Of a stretch of DNA of 31,061 bases, positions 24,266 through 31,061 are shown in pieces (positions within the stretch are counted from its first letter, which is position 1; each line of letters opens with the position of its first letter). The position numbers were made by a program, and so were the translations under genes. The notes below the pieces were generated by a model. The model was not told the DNA's origin. It saw nothing but the letters and a program-made list of their open reading frames with translations, and did not search any database. The DNA lies in the NCBI RefSeq assembly GCF_026619415.1, contig NZ_JAOVZR010000002.1:1-31061 (forward strand). Reading direction: 5' to 3'. Source of the DNA: Hoeflea algicola (lineage in GTDB: Bacteria; Pseudomonadota; Alphaproteobacteria; Rhizobiales; Rhizobiaceae).

Positions 24266-25039
24266 TTACTTGAGCTGATCTATGATCTTTGCCCAACCAT
24301 GCTCATCACTACTTACATGCATGCCTTGACTGTAAAAGCCACCTAGCACCTCAATCGGTAACAGCGCATCGAGCGGGTTGGACCGATTGCCACGCAGGGC
24401 GACAGTAACATTGCCGGTGCGCTTGAATTTCGGTTTATTATCTGGAGATGGGTCACGCGATAGAATCCGCTTCTCCAGAATACCTGGTCCTTCTGGATTT
24501 GCGACGGTATGAATCATCAAATGCGGGTTTAGCTTAACTTCCGGAAGATTCTCAATCGGTTTGCTCTTAAAATCAAAAGCTAATGTGATGAGTTCATTGC
24601 CCCCTACAACACAAGTAGCAACGGCTGACTCATCCGTCTCTTCATAGGTGGAGGACATCAACTTCTTTGGATACCCCCAAACCTCGCGTCCTGCACACAC
24701 CGCAGCGAAGTGATTTTCGAACCATGTAAAAGTGTATCCGCCTACTATATCTTTATATCTAACCGGCACCGTAAACCTACAATGCATGTATCCTGCTATG
24801 TCTACTTGATGACTATTAGGAAATACAGAATTACTAGAATCTCCAAATGTAATATTAAATATATTGTCAACATATTCAAATGGAGTTGTTTTTAAAATTC
24901 GCTTCACGACATCAGCATCTGTGCGACATACAGCAACTATACCACGATAGTCATTCGAGGAATATGGATTCAACGGATCCGGATATGCTGCTGTGCCCAG
25001 GAACATATCAAAGCGATCTGTCAAGTTCTCTCTGCTCAT
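24266..25039 (-). CDS. acetoacetate decarboxylase family protein
   Basis: A 257-residue protein with the signature GREVWGYPKK at about 117-126. In acetoacetate decarboxylase the first Lys of the PKK pair forms a Schiff base with the substrate; here that is K125. The family includes decarboxylases, aldolase-dehydratases and lactonase-like members, so the exact reaction is open. ATG 25039 is chosen because GGAGAAG lies 6 bp upstream; an in-frame ATG at 25066 has none. Together with the SDR and the ABC binding protein it suggests uptake and breakdown of a small keto or hydroxy acid, but no transport permease is present. Codon use here is more AT-rich than in its neighbours, which hints at separate transfer. 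Confidence 0.82.
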   Translation of the reverse strand: MSRENLTDRFDMFLGTAAYPDPLNPYSSNDYRGIVAVCRTDADVVKRILKTTPFEYVDNIFNITFGDSSNSVFPNSHQVDIAGYMHCRFTVPVRYKDIVGGYTFTWFENHFAAVCAGREVWGYPKKLMSSTYEETDESAVATCVVGGNELITLAFDFKSKPIENLPEVKLNPHLMIHTVANPEGPGILEKRILSRDPSPDNKPKFKRTGNVTVALRGNRSNPLDALLPIEVLGGFYSQGMHVSSDEHGWAKIIDQLK

Positions 25040-25066
25040 CGGTCTTCTCCATTCTAAACTAGTCAC

Positions 25067-25426
25067 GAAGGCTTGGACTTATGCGTTCTCTTGCTGCGGA
25101 TTGATCTAGTCGATCTCCAAGCCTCATCCCCACTCACTTCCGAATAGGAATTCATATAAAAAGGCGACCGCGCTAGATGCTTCTCCAGATTGGTTTCTCG
25201 TGTCAAAACGGCGTTAGGCAGTAATTCGCTGCGTTGTCGAGAAAGCCATAGATGGAATTGCATTGACTGGCGACTGAGGATCAAGCTTGCCGCGTTCGAC
25301 CATCGACTGACAAGCCAGTCGATGGTGAGTGCAAAGAGGCAACAGCCTACATCATTGATCGATATCCATGCACCATATGGGACGAGGCCATTGCGCACTG
25401 CGGCTCAAGACAACTCGCCCGAAGCG
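25067..25426. other. intergenic region, no supported gene
   Basis: A minus-strand open frame (25063-25398) of 111 codons lies between the binding-protein gene and the decarboxylase gene but has no ribosome binding site and no recognisable family, and its end overlaps the decarboxylase's upstream start. A small inverted repeat CGACTGACAAGCCAGTCG (25303-25320) may be a weak hairpin between the two genes. A degraded permease gene here is possible but not shown. Confidence 0.35.
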
Positions 25427-26443
25427 TCACGGTGCCTTATCGTATACAATACGGTCTACGGACAACGGCTCGCTGATCAACTTGTTGGCGAGCAGGAAGT
25501 CGTTAAAGCCATCGACGGCCTTTCGATCAAAGTGACTGCCGTACCCCTGAATGGTGCGCCGGACAAGTTGGTCGAACACGACTTCGGGATTGGGGACGTC
25601 GCCGAGTTTGAACCGTTGGCTGGCGATCTCCTTAACTTCATTGAGGTTCTTCGGGTCCTGAAGCCACTGGACAGCTTGCTCATGCGCGCGGACGAAGGCA
25701 TCCACGGTAGCAGCGTTTTCCTGCACATACTCGCCAGGGGCATAGTAAGCAGCATAGCCGCCGTTCATAGCCTGCAGACCGGCAGGACCCTCACCCTGCG
25801 AGAGATCAGCAAAGACAACGCATGATTTGGTCGCGTCGCAAAGTGCAGGAACGGGATCCCAACTCACGATTGCATCGACCTGCTTCGCAGCCAGAGCTGC
25901 ATACGCAGTAGCCGGACCGCCGACCGCTACGAAAAATGCTTCGTCAGGCTGCATGTCGGCCCCGGCCAACAGAGCCCTCGCAATCATCTCAGGCGAACCA
26001 CCGCGTGCCACGACACCGATACGTTTGCCGGCAAGCGACTTCATGTTCTCCGGGTAGGATTTCCCCGCGACCGTCTCCGCGACCTCGGCAGAAGCGGACA
26101 GTGAATAGACGTTGTTGGTGAGATCCGGACCAATAATCTTGAGGTCATACCCCTTGTCCACCGCTTGCATCATCACGTCCAAAGAGCTGATGATGATATC
26201 CACCCCCTCTGTTGCCGCCGCTTGCATTGCCAATATAGCGCTTGCTAGGTAGACGGGTTGGCAATCGAGCCCCTCCTTAGCGCAGAACCCCTTGTCACGC
26301 ATGACCCAGTCGACAATGTGTATGATACTGCCCGGGTACTCATGTATCTGAACGACTTTCTGCTCTTCAGCTATCGCATGTGTTGACCCGAGTGCAATGG
26401 CAGCAACAGTTGAGATGACGATTCCCAATTTGATCCGGCTCAT
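25427..26443 (-). CDS. ABC transporter substrate-binding protein, NitT/TauT type
   Basis: A 338-residue periplasmic binding protein of the SsuA/TauA/NMT1 group. The signal peptide is MSRIKLGIVISTVAAIALGS with cleavage near AIA|EE. The mature chain has the family's two-domain pattern, including YPGSIIHIVDWVMRDKGFCA early, GVDIIISSLDVMM in the binding cleft, and LAAKQVDAIVSWDPVP later. Such proteins bring sulfonates, nitrate, aromatic acids or pyrimidine precursors to a membrane transporter. GGGAGG lies 6 bp before the ATG. The usual permease and ATPase genes are absent from the window, so this is an orphan or truncated operon. Confidence 0.88.
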   Translation of the reverse strand: MSRIKLGIVISTVAAIALGSTHAIAEEQKVVQIHEYPGSIIHIVDWVMRDKGFCAKEGLDCQPVYLASAILAMQAAATEGVDIIISSLDVMMQAVDKGYDLKIIGPDLTNNVYSLSASAEVAETVAGKSYPENMKSLAGKRIGVVARGGSPEMIARALLAGADMQPDEAFFVAVGGPATAYAALAAKQVDAIVSWDPVPALCDATKSCVVFADLSQGEGPAGLQAMNGGYAAYYAPGEYVQENAATVDAFVRAHEQAVQWLQDPKNLNEVKEIASQRFKLGDVPNPEVVFDQLVRRTIQGYGSHFDRKAVDGFNDFLLANKLISEPLSVDRIVYDKAP

Positions 26444-27842
26444 ATTTTTCCTCCCTTAATTGTAAAGAGAATATAAATCTTATTTTGTAGCTATTATTAT
26501 TATTTTACTACTGTTCTATAGCTATATTCTAAGATTAATCTCTTGTATGAATTTGCACTAAACACAACTAGACGAGAAAAAAATATCTTACGCAAGTTAA
26601 TAATAATTAACCGACGCTAAAGAAAAACTTACGATCAGTGATGTGATCCTGCATCCTGGTGGAAACTATGGATCCGCAAAACTTGTCAGAACACCAGCTA
26701 CAGGCCAACCGTTCAAGCACGATGGAAGGTTCGGACCGAATTCCCGTCCTGCCCAGATGAGTTCACGGACGACGGCCAAATGCTCCGCGCCTCGAGATTG
26801 TCGTTCTGTACGATTTTTGCTCTGAGTGAACTTTTCACAAGCCTAGTGGTGGAGCGCCGTCTTCTAGAGGACGATTTAATCGTGCTCACGCGCATTGCCG
26901 ACGAGGCTATCAAGGATTGGGTGGTGTCCGCATCTCGGTCCTTGAGGGCCACTTCCTCCACCGCAGTGGGGCAACCTTCTACCCCCTCCAAGGCGCATTA
27001 AGGCACTTTAGCGCGCTGGCCGGGGAGCAGTTTGAGGAATCTATGGACGACTACCGCTGAGGGCCTGCAATCGTTAAGCGCTGGTGAGTCAAGGTTGCAG
27101 CCGCTCTAGCTTTCCGGCGGCGTTCTCCACCTCTATTGGACCTGGTAGCGAGCAGACGAGAAGGTCCGCTTACAGGCATTTGCCAAGGCTACTTAAACGG
27201 CTGAAGTGGGGGCGCAATGCAGCCGTTAGTTGGGGACCAATCGAAGGGCAGCTAAGGGCCGTGAGTGACACCGCGCCAGTGAACGCGGAACGACTGCTTT
27301 CCCGACTTCGCTCCAACAAATTGCCTGACAGGTCGCGGCCCTGTTCCGGTCATTTGCCCTCTGAAATAAAAATCACTCAAGACCTCCGAAGCGGCCCCAA
27401 TCATGACCGATTGGGTCGCTGCATCAATGCCGGAGAGTCCCGCCCCAGGCGCATAGCTGCAGCGCCGCATCTAATATTGGGCTACCCGATCGCTCTGGGC
27501 CGTAAGCTCCCAGAGGGCCGTCCACCACGCTCAATTTCGTCAAACCTATCATTGGCAACCATGTGATGCAGGCTCGTGCCGCAATTGAGAATTGCCTCGA
27601 AATGTAGATTGCCCCTTTTTGGGACGCGCATTCAGTATGCCTTTCGAGCCTCGTGGGGGAAGTCATATAACGCGGAGATGTAAATATAGAATCAATCTAA
27701 GAATGCATAAATATAGCCTTGAATTCTATTTCAATTATGAAGATGTATTTATCAATAGAATAATAAACTTGTAATATTGAAAGATATACTATATAATAGT
27801 AAAGCCTGCTTATGCGTAGATTAACAATACAGGGAGATAAAG
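26444..27842. other. degraded and AT-rich region without a supported gene
   Basis: 26460-26640 is AT-rich and probably holds the promoter of the binding-protein gene. From 26640 to 27660 several short open frames on both strands look like pieces of old genes, e.g. minus-strand codons reading AEHLAVVRELIWAGREFGPN toward a stop near 26665, and plus-strand codons reading FSALAGEQFEESMDDYR ending at 27060, but each is broken within 40-60 codons. 27660-27842 is again strongly AT-rich, with likely -10 sequences (TATACTATATAAT near 27784-27796) ahead of the gene at 27843. Confidence 0.5.
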
Positions 27843-29003
27843 ATGGCATCTATAGACAGGAAAATACAGCGCGCAGCCGCTGTAAAGCAGACCAAAAAAA
27901 CTCGGGCGGAAAACAACCGTGTCACGAAGGAGAAGGTGGACGCTGCGCGGGCACCCAGGGAAAATGAAGAACCACTTTCACCTGACGTCCAAGCACGCTT
28001 GGCTGAAATCGTAGAACGGGTCGTCTCGCTGCATCGCAAGTCGACCGGCCAGGTATTTGAACTGGGCGAGTGCCTGGCTGAAGCAAAATCCGTGCAACCG
28101 GAAAAACGCTTCGGTCGCTGGCTGAAGGAACATTGCGGCTATACCGTACGTTCAGCCTGGAATTTCATTTCCGTGCATGAACGGCTTGCTGATCACCGTA
28201 AACGGCTTGAGAAGCACGCCGTCGCGTCGACCGCACTTATCGAGCTTGCAAAAGCAGAGCCGGATCAGATTGAATCCGTTCTCGATCTGTATGATGAAGG
28301 CAAGAGCCTCAAGCCTGCGGAAATCAAGGCGTTGATTGGCGGCAAAAAGGATGAGGCTGCAGAGGATATCGACCTAACGCAAGTGGGCGGTAGAGCAGGG
28401 CTACAGAAAATGGCCGCTGCCAAGCTCAAATCGAGCATCGCGGAGTTTCATCGATTGACCGCCGCTGTCTTGGCTGGGCTGGAAGAAGCTGTTGCGCATC
28501 ACGAAAGCGGAAAGCGGATCGTCATGAGGACGCTGGCAGCTGATCTCGAAATCAATGCACGCCATGCATCCGATCTTTTCAAAGACGTTGTGGCTCCTTT
28601 GGTGCCGGTTGAGCGTATGCCGAAAGCCAATCTTGAACATGAAAGATTGGTCGTTGAGACAGGTTGGGGTGCAGTCCAGCACAGCCTATACCGTTTGGGT
28701 GGCGCTGGCTCGTGGCCTCACCGCGATGAAATGGAAAAATGGGTGATCGAAGTGGCACACCCGGCGCTACGTTTCGCAGTCCATGGCGAACCATATGTTG
28801 TCAGCCCAAAACCGGCCACTGCTCCCGTCTTGGATGTCGCAAAAGCTGACAACGACGTCACGAAAAATGATCAAATTGTGGTCGATAAGGAAACCGACGC
28901 TGATGAGACCACACCAAGCATTTCATATGCCGAATTGGATGCAACACTCGACAACCTTATGGCGGTCAACAAGGCACCCGCTGAAGTACGCATGTCGCGA
29001 TAA
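27843..29003 (+). CDS. DUF3102/ParB-like accessory-element protein
   Basis: A 386-residue protein. A basic N-terminus (1-45) is followed by a helical domain at about 50-130 (EIVERVVSLHRKSTGQVFEL, then FGRWLKEHCGYTVRSAWNFI) that resembles DUF3102 and related domains found on plasmids, phages and integrative elements. This domain includes a helix-turn-helix-like part and is often near partition or replication genes. The remainder is helical with an acidic tail. A strong AGGGAG site lies 6 bp before the ATG. It is convergent with the recombinase gene, and both share a terminator. A role in element maintenance or DNA binding is inferred. Confidence 0.6.
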   Translation: MASIDRKIQRAAAVKQTKKTRAENNRVTKEKVDAARAPRENEEPLSPDVQARLAEIVERVVSLHRKSTGQVFELGECLAEAKSVQPEKRFGRWLKEHCGYTVRSAWNFISVHERLADHRKRLEKHAVASTALIELAKAEPDQIESVLDLYDEGKSLKPAEIKALIGGKKDEAAEDIDLTQVGGRAGLQKMAAAKLKSSIAEFHRLTAAVLAGLEEAVAHHESGKRIVMRTLAADLEINARHASDLFKDVVAPLVPVERMPKANLEHERLVVETGWGAVQHSLYRLGGAGSWPHRDEMEKWVIEVAHPALRFAVHGEPYVVSPKPATAPVLDVAKADNDVTKNDQIVVDKETDADETTPSISYAELDATLDNLMAVNKAPAEVRMSR

Positions 29004-29058
29004 CAGGGGGCACGAGTTCGGCGGTTACGCCGCTCAATTCCTGCCCCAAACACCTACC

Positions 29059-29089
29059 AAAGCCCCGCTGAATTCCCCAGCGGGGCTTT
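29059..29089. terminator. bidirectional intrinsic terminator
   Basis: Perfect 12-bp arms AAAGCCCCGCTG (29059-29070) and CAGCGGGGCTTT (29078-29089) with a 7-base loop. It lies between the convergent genes ending at 29003 and 29112. The arms end in A and T runs on the two sides, as expected for termination in both directions. Confidence 0.85.
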
Positions 29090-29111
29090 GGCCTTTCCGA
29101 TCAGGCATCTG

Positions 29112-30968
29112 CTATAGGTCTTCGGGCCGCCGCCGCGTTTTTGCTAGCTGATCAAAATCCAGGTCTCGGAACATCGAAAAATCAATCTTTGGATTGAGCG
29201 GCAAAGTAGCGAACATCTCGGCTTCGGACTCAGTCAGGGTTTTCCATCCGTACTTGTTGTGATCGTCGCCGCCGAGCGCATGCCCTGCCTGCATTCGCCG
29301 TTCACGCTCGCCGATCTTCTTGTCCTCACGTGCCTGGCTAATGTAGTCACCGCGCAGAGAATGAAAGCGTTCGCCTGGCGAATCTTTGATGCCTGCCTTG
29401 TCAAAAAGACGTCTCATGTATTTCGACGCATTTTTCGCGGGATTAGCAAGTTGCATAAGCTGTGGAAACAGGAAGTTGTCGCCCTGCTTTCGGGCCCACT
29501 CGACATAGCCGATCTCGACCAGAAAATTGTGAAGTACAAAATACCGGCCGCTTTCTGTCGTCTTGATTGGTCGTCGGACCCACTTACCTCCGACCATCGC
29601 AATCCCTTCCACTTCTGCTACCCAGATTCCGTCGAACTTCTCCGTGATGTCGGTCCCCACTAGATGCGTGAGCAGACCCAGACGGCGGCTGGTCAGCAAA
29701 CCAAGCAGAGGCATCATGACATCGTCGATATACGGCGATTGAACGCCCGTGCGGAAAAGCTGCGTCAGCTTCTTCGCTGACAACGGCTCTGCGGAAACCG
29801 CATCCCGGGCAGCCTTGGGGTATTTAAGCGCAACATTTTTCACTGGGTTGTCGAAATCATGTTGCGTGGCTGCATTGCTGAAGACCGGCTTGATGACACC
29901 CATGAAACCATTCTGCAGCGTGTTCTTCGCAATCGATTTCTTGCTGAAATCCCGATTGCTGTCGATGATCTCTCTAGCTGACAGGTGAGACGGTTTATCA
30001 TTATGTTTGCTCGGCCAGAACTGCATCAAATTGATGAAAGCCTGAAGATCGGTCGGCGTGTAGCGATCGATCGGGTGATCGCCAATCAGCTCCACGAATA
30101 TGTTCAGACGCATCTCGGCAGTCTTGATGTCGCCGCTGGCCTCTCCCATGGCCGTGACCCGTTGCGCAAGATATTCGCTAGCAGCAATGCTGAACAACGG
30201 TTTGTCGGATGGCTCACGTTCAACAAATCGCCGATCCTTGTCGACCTCCGTTTTTACCTTCGCATTGACGAGTCCGGCCCGTGCGCTGATCTTGCCCTTG
30301 CCTATTGAGCCGCCTCCAAGTGGGGGCATGAGAAGCGACACTGGATCGTCCTTTGCTCTCTCGACCAAACGCCTTGCGAGCAATTCGGCGTTATCGCCAA
30401 GTGCCTTGTTGTAATCTTCACCCGCATCCTTGCGCGCCTTTTCCTGTGCAATCTGCACAAGCCCGCGCATCATTGCAAAATTGCCTTCCTCTTCGGCTGT
30501 TGACGGAGGAGGAGGACTGGTGATGTCGTAAAGTGCCGACTTGAGGCTCATGGTCACAGCTTGCCAAGCGCGCTTGCCTTTGGCTTCCTCATCGAGGCCA
30601 TCAACATCGCCGCCCAACATGTCTTCCATCAATGGCCAGAAATCGTTCTCATCGTTGTTCGCCTTGGACATGGCAATCTCGATCCGTTCAAACTTTTCAC
30701 GTGCGATCGCGGCCAGCTTGTCGGCAATCTTGCGGGCCTGAGGTTTCGGGATGACACCGAGGCCAACCCGGATAGGCCGCTTGACCTCACCGGCGATCGC
30801 TTTGGGCAGTCGCATCTGAAACATATAGGCCGAACCCGTTTTGATCAGGTAAAGACCGGGTGAGGAGCGAGGGCGACGTGTCTTGGGCTGATTTGCGGAA
30901 ATAATTTCCGCGTTTTGGGATGATACCCCCGACGATACAGGCAACGATACAAATTGACTTTCTGACAT
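29112..30968 (-). CDS. tyrosine recombinase (integrase) with DUF6538-like N-terminus
   Basis: A 618-residue site-specific recombinase, longer than typical phage integrases. After a polar leader (1-38), residues about 38-98 (SPGLYLIKTGSAYMFQMRLP, then ARKIADKLAAIAREKFERI) match the DUF6538 arm-binding type of domain. A long helical region follows, then a core-binding domain (about 257-390) and the catalytic domain with R429 in LTSRRLGLL, H536-x-x-R539 in FHSLRGDY, H563 in AGHALGG and the nucleophile Y573 in HNKYG. ATG 30968 is preferred over TTG 30974 and has AGGG upstream. Codons 20-25 contain a copy of the 17-bp palindrome. It probably moves an integrative element whose limits lie outside the window. 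Confidence 0.88.
   Translation of the reverse strand: MSESQFVSLPVSSGVSSQNAEIISANQPKTRRPRSSPGLYLIKTGSAYMFQMRLPKAIAGEVKRPIRVGLGVIPKPQARKIADKLAAIAREKFERIEIAMSKANNDENDFWPLMEDMLGGDVDGLDEEAKGKRAWQAVTMSLKSALYDITSPPPPSTAEEEGNFAMMRGLVQIAQEKARKDAGEDYNKALGDNAELLARRLVERAKDDPVSLLMPPLGGGSIGKGKISARAGLVNAKVKTEVDKDRRFVEREPSDKPLFSIAASEYLAQRVTAMGEASGDIKTAEMRLNIFVELIGDHPIDRYTPTDLQAFINLMQFWPSKHNDKPSHLSAREIIDSNRDFSKKSIAKNTLQNGFMGVIKPVFSNAATQHDFDNPVKNVALKYPKAARDAVSAEPLSAKKLTQLFRTGVQSPYIDDVMMPLLGLLTSRRLGLLTHLVGTDITEKFDGIWVAEVEGIAMVGGKWVRRPIKTTESGRYFVLHNFLVEIGYVEWARKQGDNFLFPQLMQLANPAKNASKYMRRLFDKAGIKDSPGERFHSLRGDYISQAREDKKIGERERRMQAGHALGGDDHNKYGWKTLTESEAEMFATLPLNPKIDFSMFRDLDFDQLAKTRRRPEDL
30895..30911. repeat. palindrome copy 3 (GCGGAAATAATTTCCGC)
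   Basis: Identical to 20414-20430. It is within the first 30 codons of the recombinase gene, where it encodes AEIISA. This could be an autoregulatory operator or a recombination site carried in the gene; which cannot be told from one copy. Confidence 0.65.
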
Positions 30969-31061
30969 TGGCAAAAGCCCTTGTTCTGGGCGGCCAGTCT
31001 CAAAAAAACCTTATCTATCAAAAACTTGGGAATGTCCGCTTTTGGTGCCCGGAGGGGCTGG

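Noticed and set aside
27084..27666. Open frames on both strands between the binding-protein gene and 27843
   Set aside because: None has a start with a ribosome binding site or a recognisable motif; overlapping frames on opposite strands are equally open, as expected for degraded GC-rich DNA.
31040..31061. 3' end of a tRNA gene on the minus strand at the window edge
   Set aside because: Read on the minus strand the edge is CCAGCCCCTCCGGGCACCA, which looks like an acceptor stem with CCA, but the position expected for invariant C61 is G and the rest lies outside the window. It would fit an integration site next to the recombinase, but I cannot support it.

Overview
The window looks like accessory DNA from an alphaproteobacterium, most likely of the rhizobial/Hyphomicrobiales kind. 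The basis is gene style only: NitT/TauT-type binding protein, IS21 and short IS66 elements, invasion-protein-like secreted proteins, and a large DUF6538-type tyrosine recombinase. I could not compute similarity, so taxonomy is an inference.

Layout. (1) 1-773: no confident gene. (2) 774-3359: complete IS21-family element with istA/istB and a 6-bp target duplication. (3) 3384-14397: a locus of small secreted, lipoprotein and membrane proteins wrapped around a two-component pair (LuxR/NarL-type response regulator 4909-5517 and convergent hybrid histidine kinase 5522-7248). The kinase reading frame appears broken by one base in a 7-base homopolymer near its 5' end. Five copies of a 21-bp partly palindromic element (consensus CTAGTACATCTGTACCAATT plus G) lie in this locus, mostly upstream of secreted-protein genes. 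They look like operators of one regulon. An IS66-family element (10009-11383) separates one copy from its gene.

(4) 14730-20358, all on the minus strand: a cluster that reads, in transcription order, PD-(D/E)XK nuclease-like protein, small basic protein, FtsH-like AAA+ ATPase, separate M41 (HEAGH) peptidase, and two small hypothetical proteins. The ATPase and protease overlap by 8 bp. The normal FtsH lid/protease junction is split, with part of the AAA lid at the start of the protease polypeptide. Two arrays of a 21-bp phased repeat (GAATCGC plus about 14 variable bases; 10 and 3 units) lie on either side of one of the small genes. I regard this cluster as the best candidate for an undescribed system; a defence-like or conflict role is only an inference.

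(5) 20431-23226: a small conserved-looking gene, a second nearly identical IS66 copy in opposite orientation with its own 8-bp target duplication, and a frameshifted IS5-type transposase remnant. (6) 23335-26443: a minus-strand metabolic islet (SDR dehydrogenase, acetoacetate decarboxylase-like protein, ABC substrate-binding protein) without its permease or ATPase. (7) 26444-27842: degraded or AT-rich sequence. (8) 27843-30968: a DNA-element-type protein and a convergent tyrosine recombinase, separated by a strong bidirectional terminator. A palindrome GCGGAAATAATTTCCGC occurs at 133 (one mismatch), 20414 (promoter of the nuclease/AAA/M41 cluster) and 30895 (5' coding end of the recombinase), which may link these parts as one mobile or co-regulated unit.
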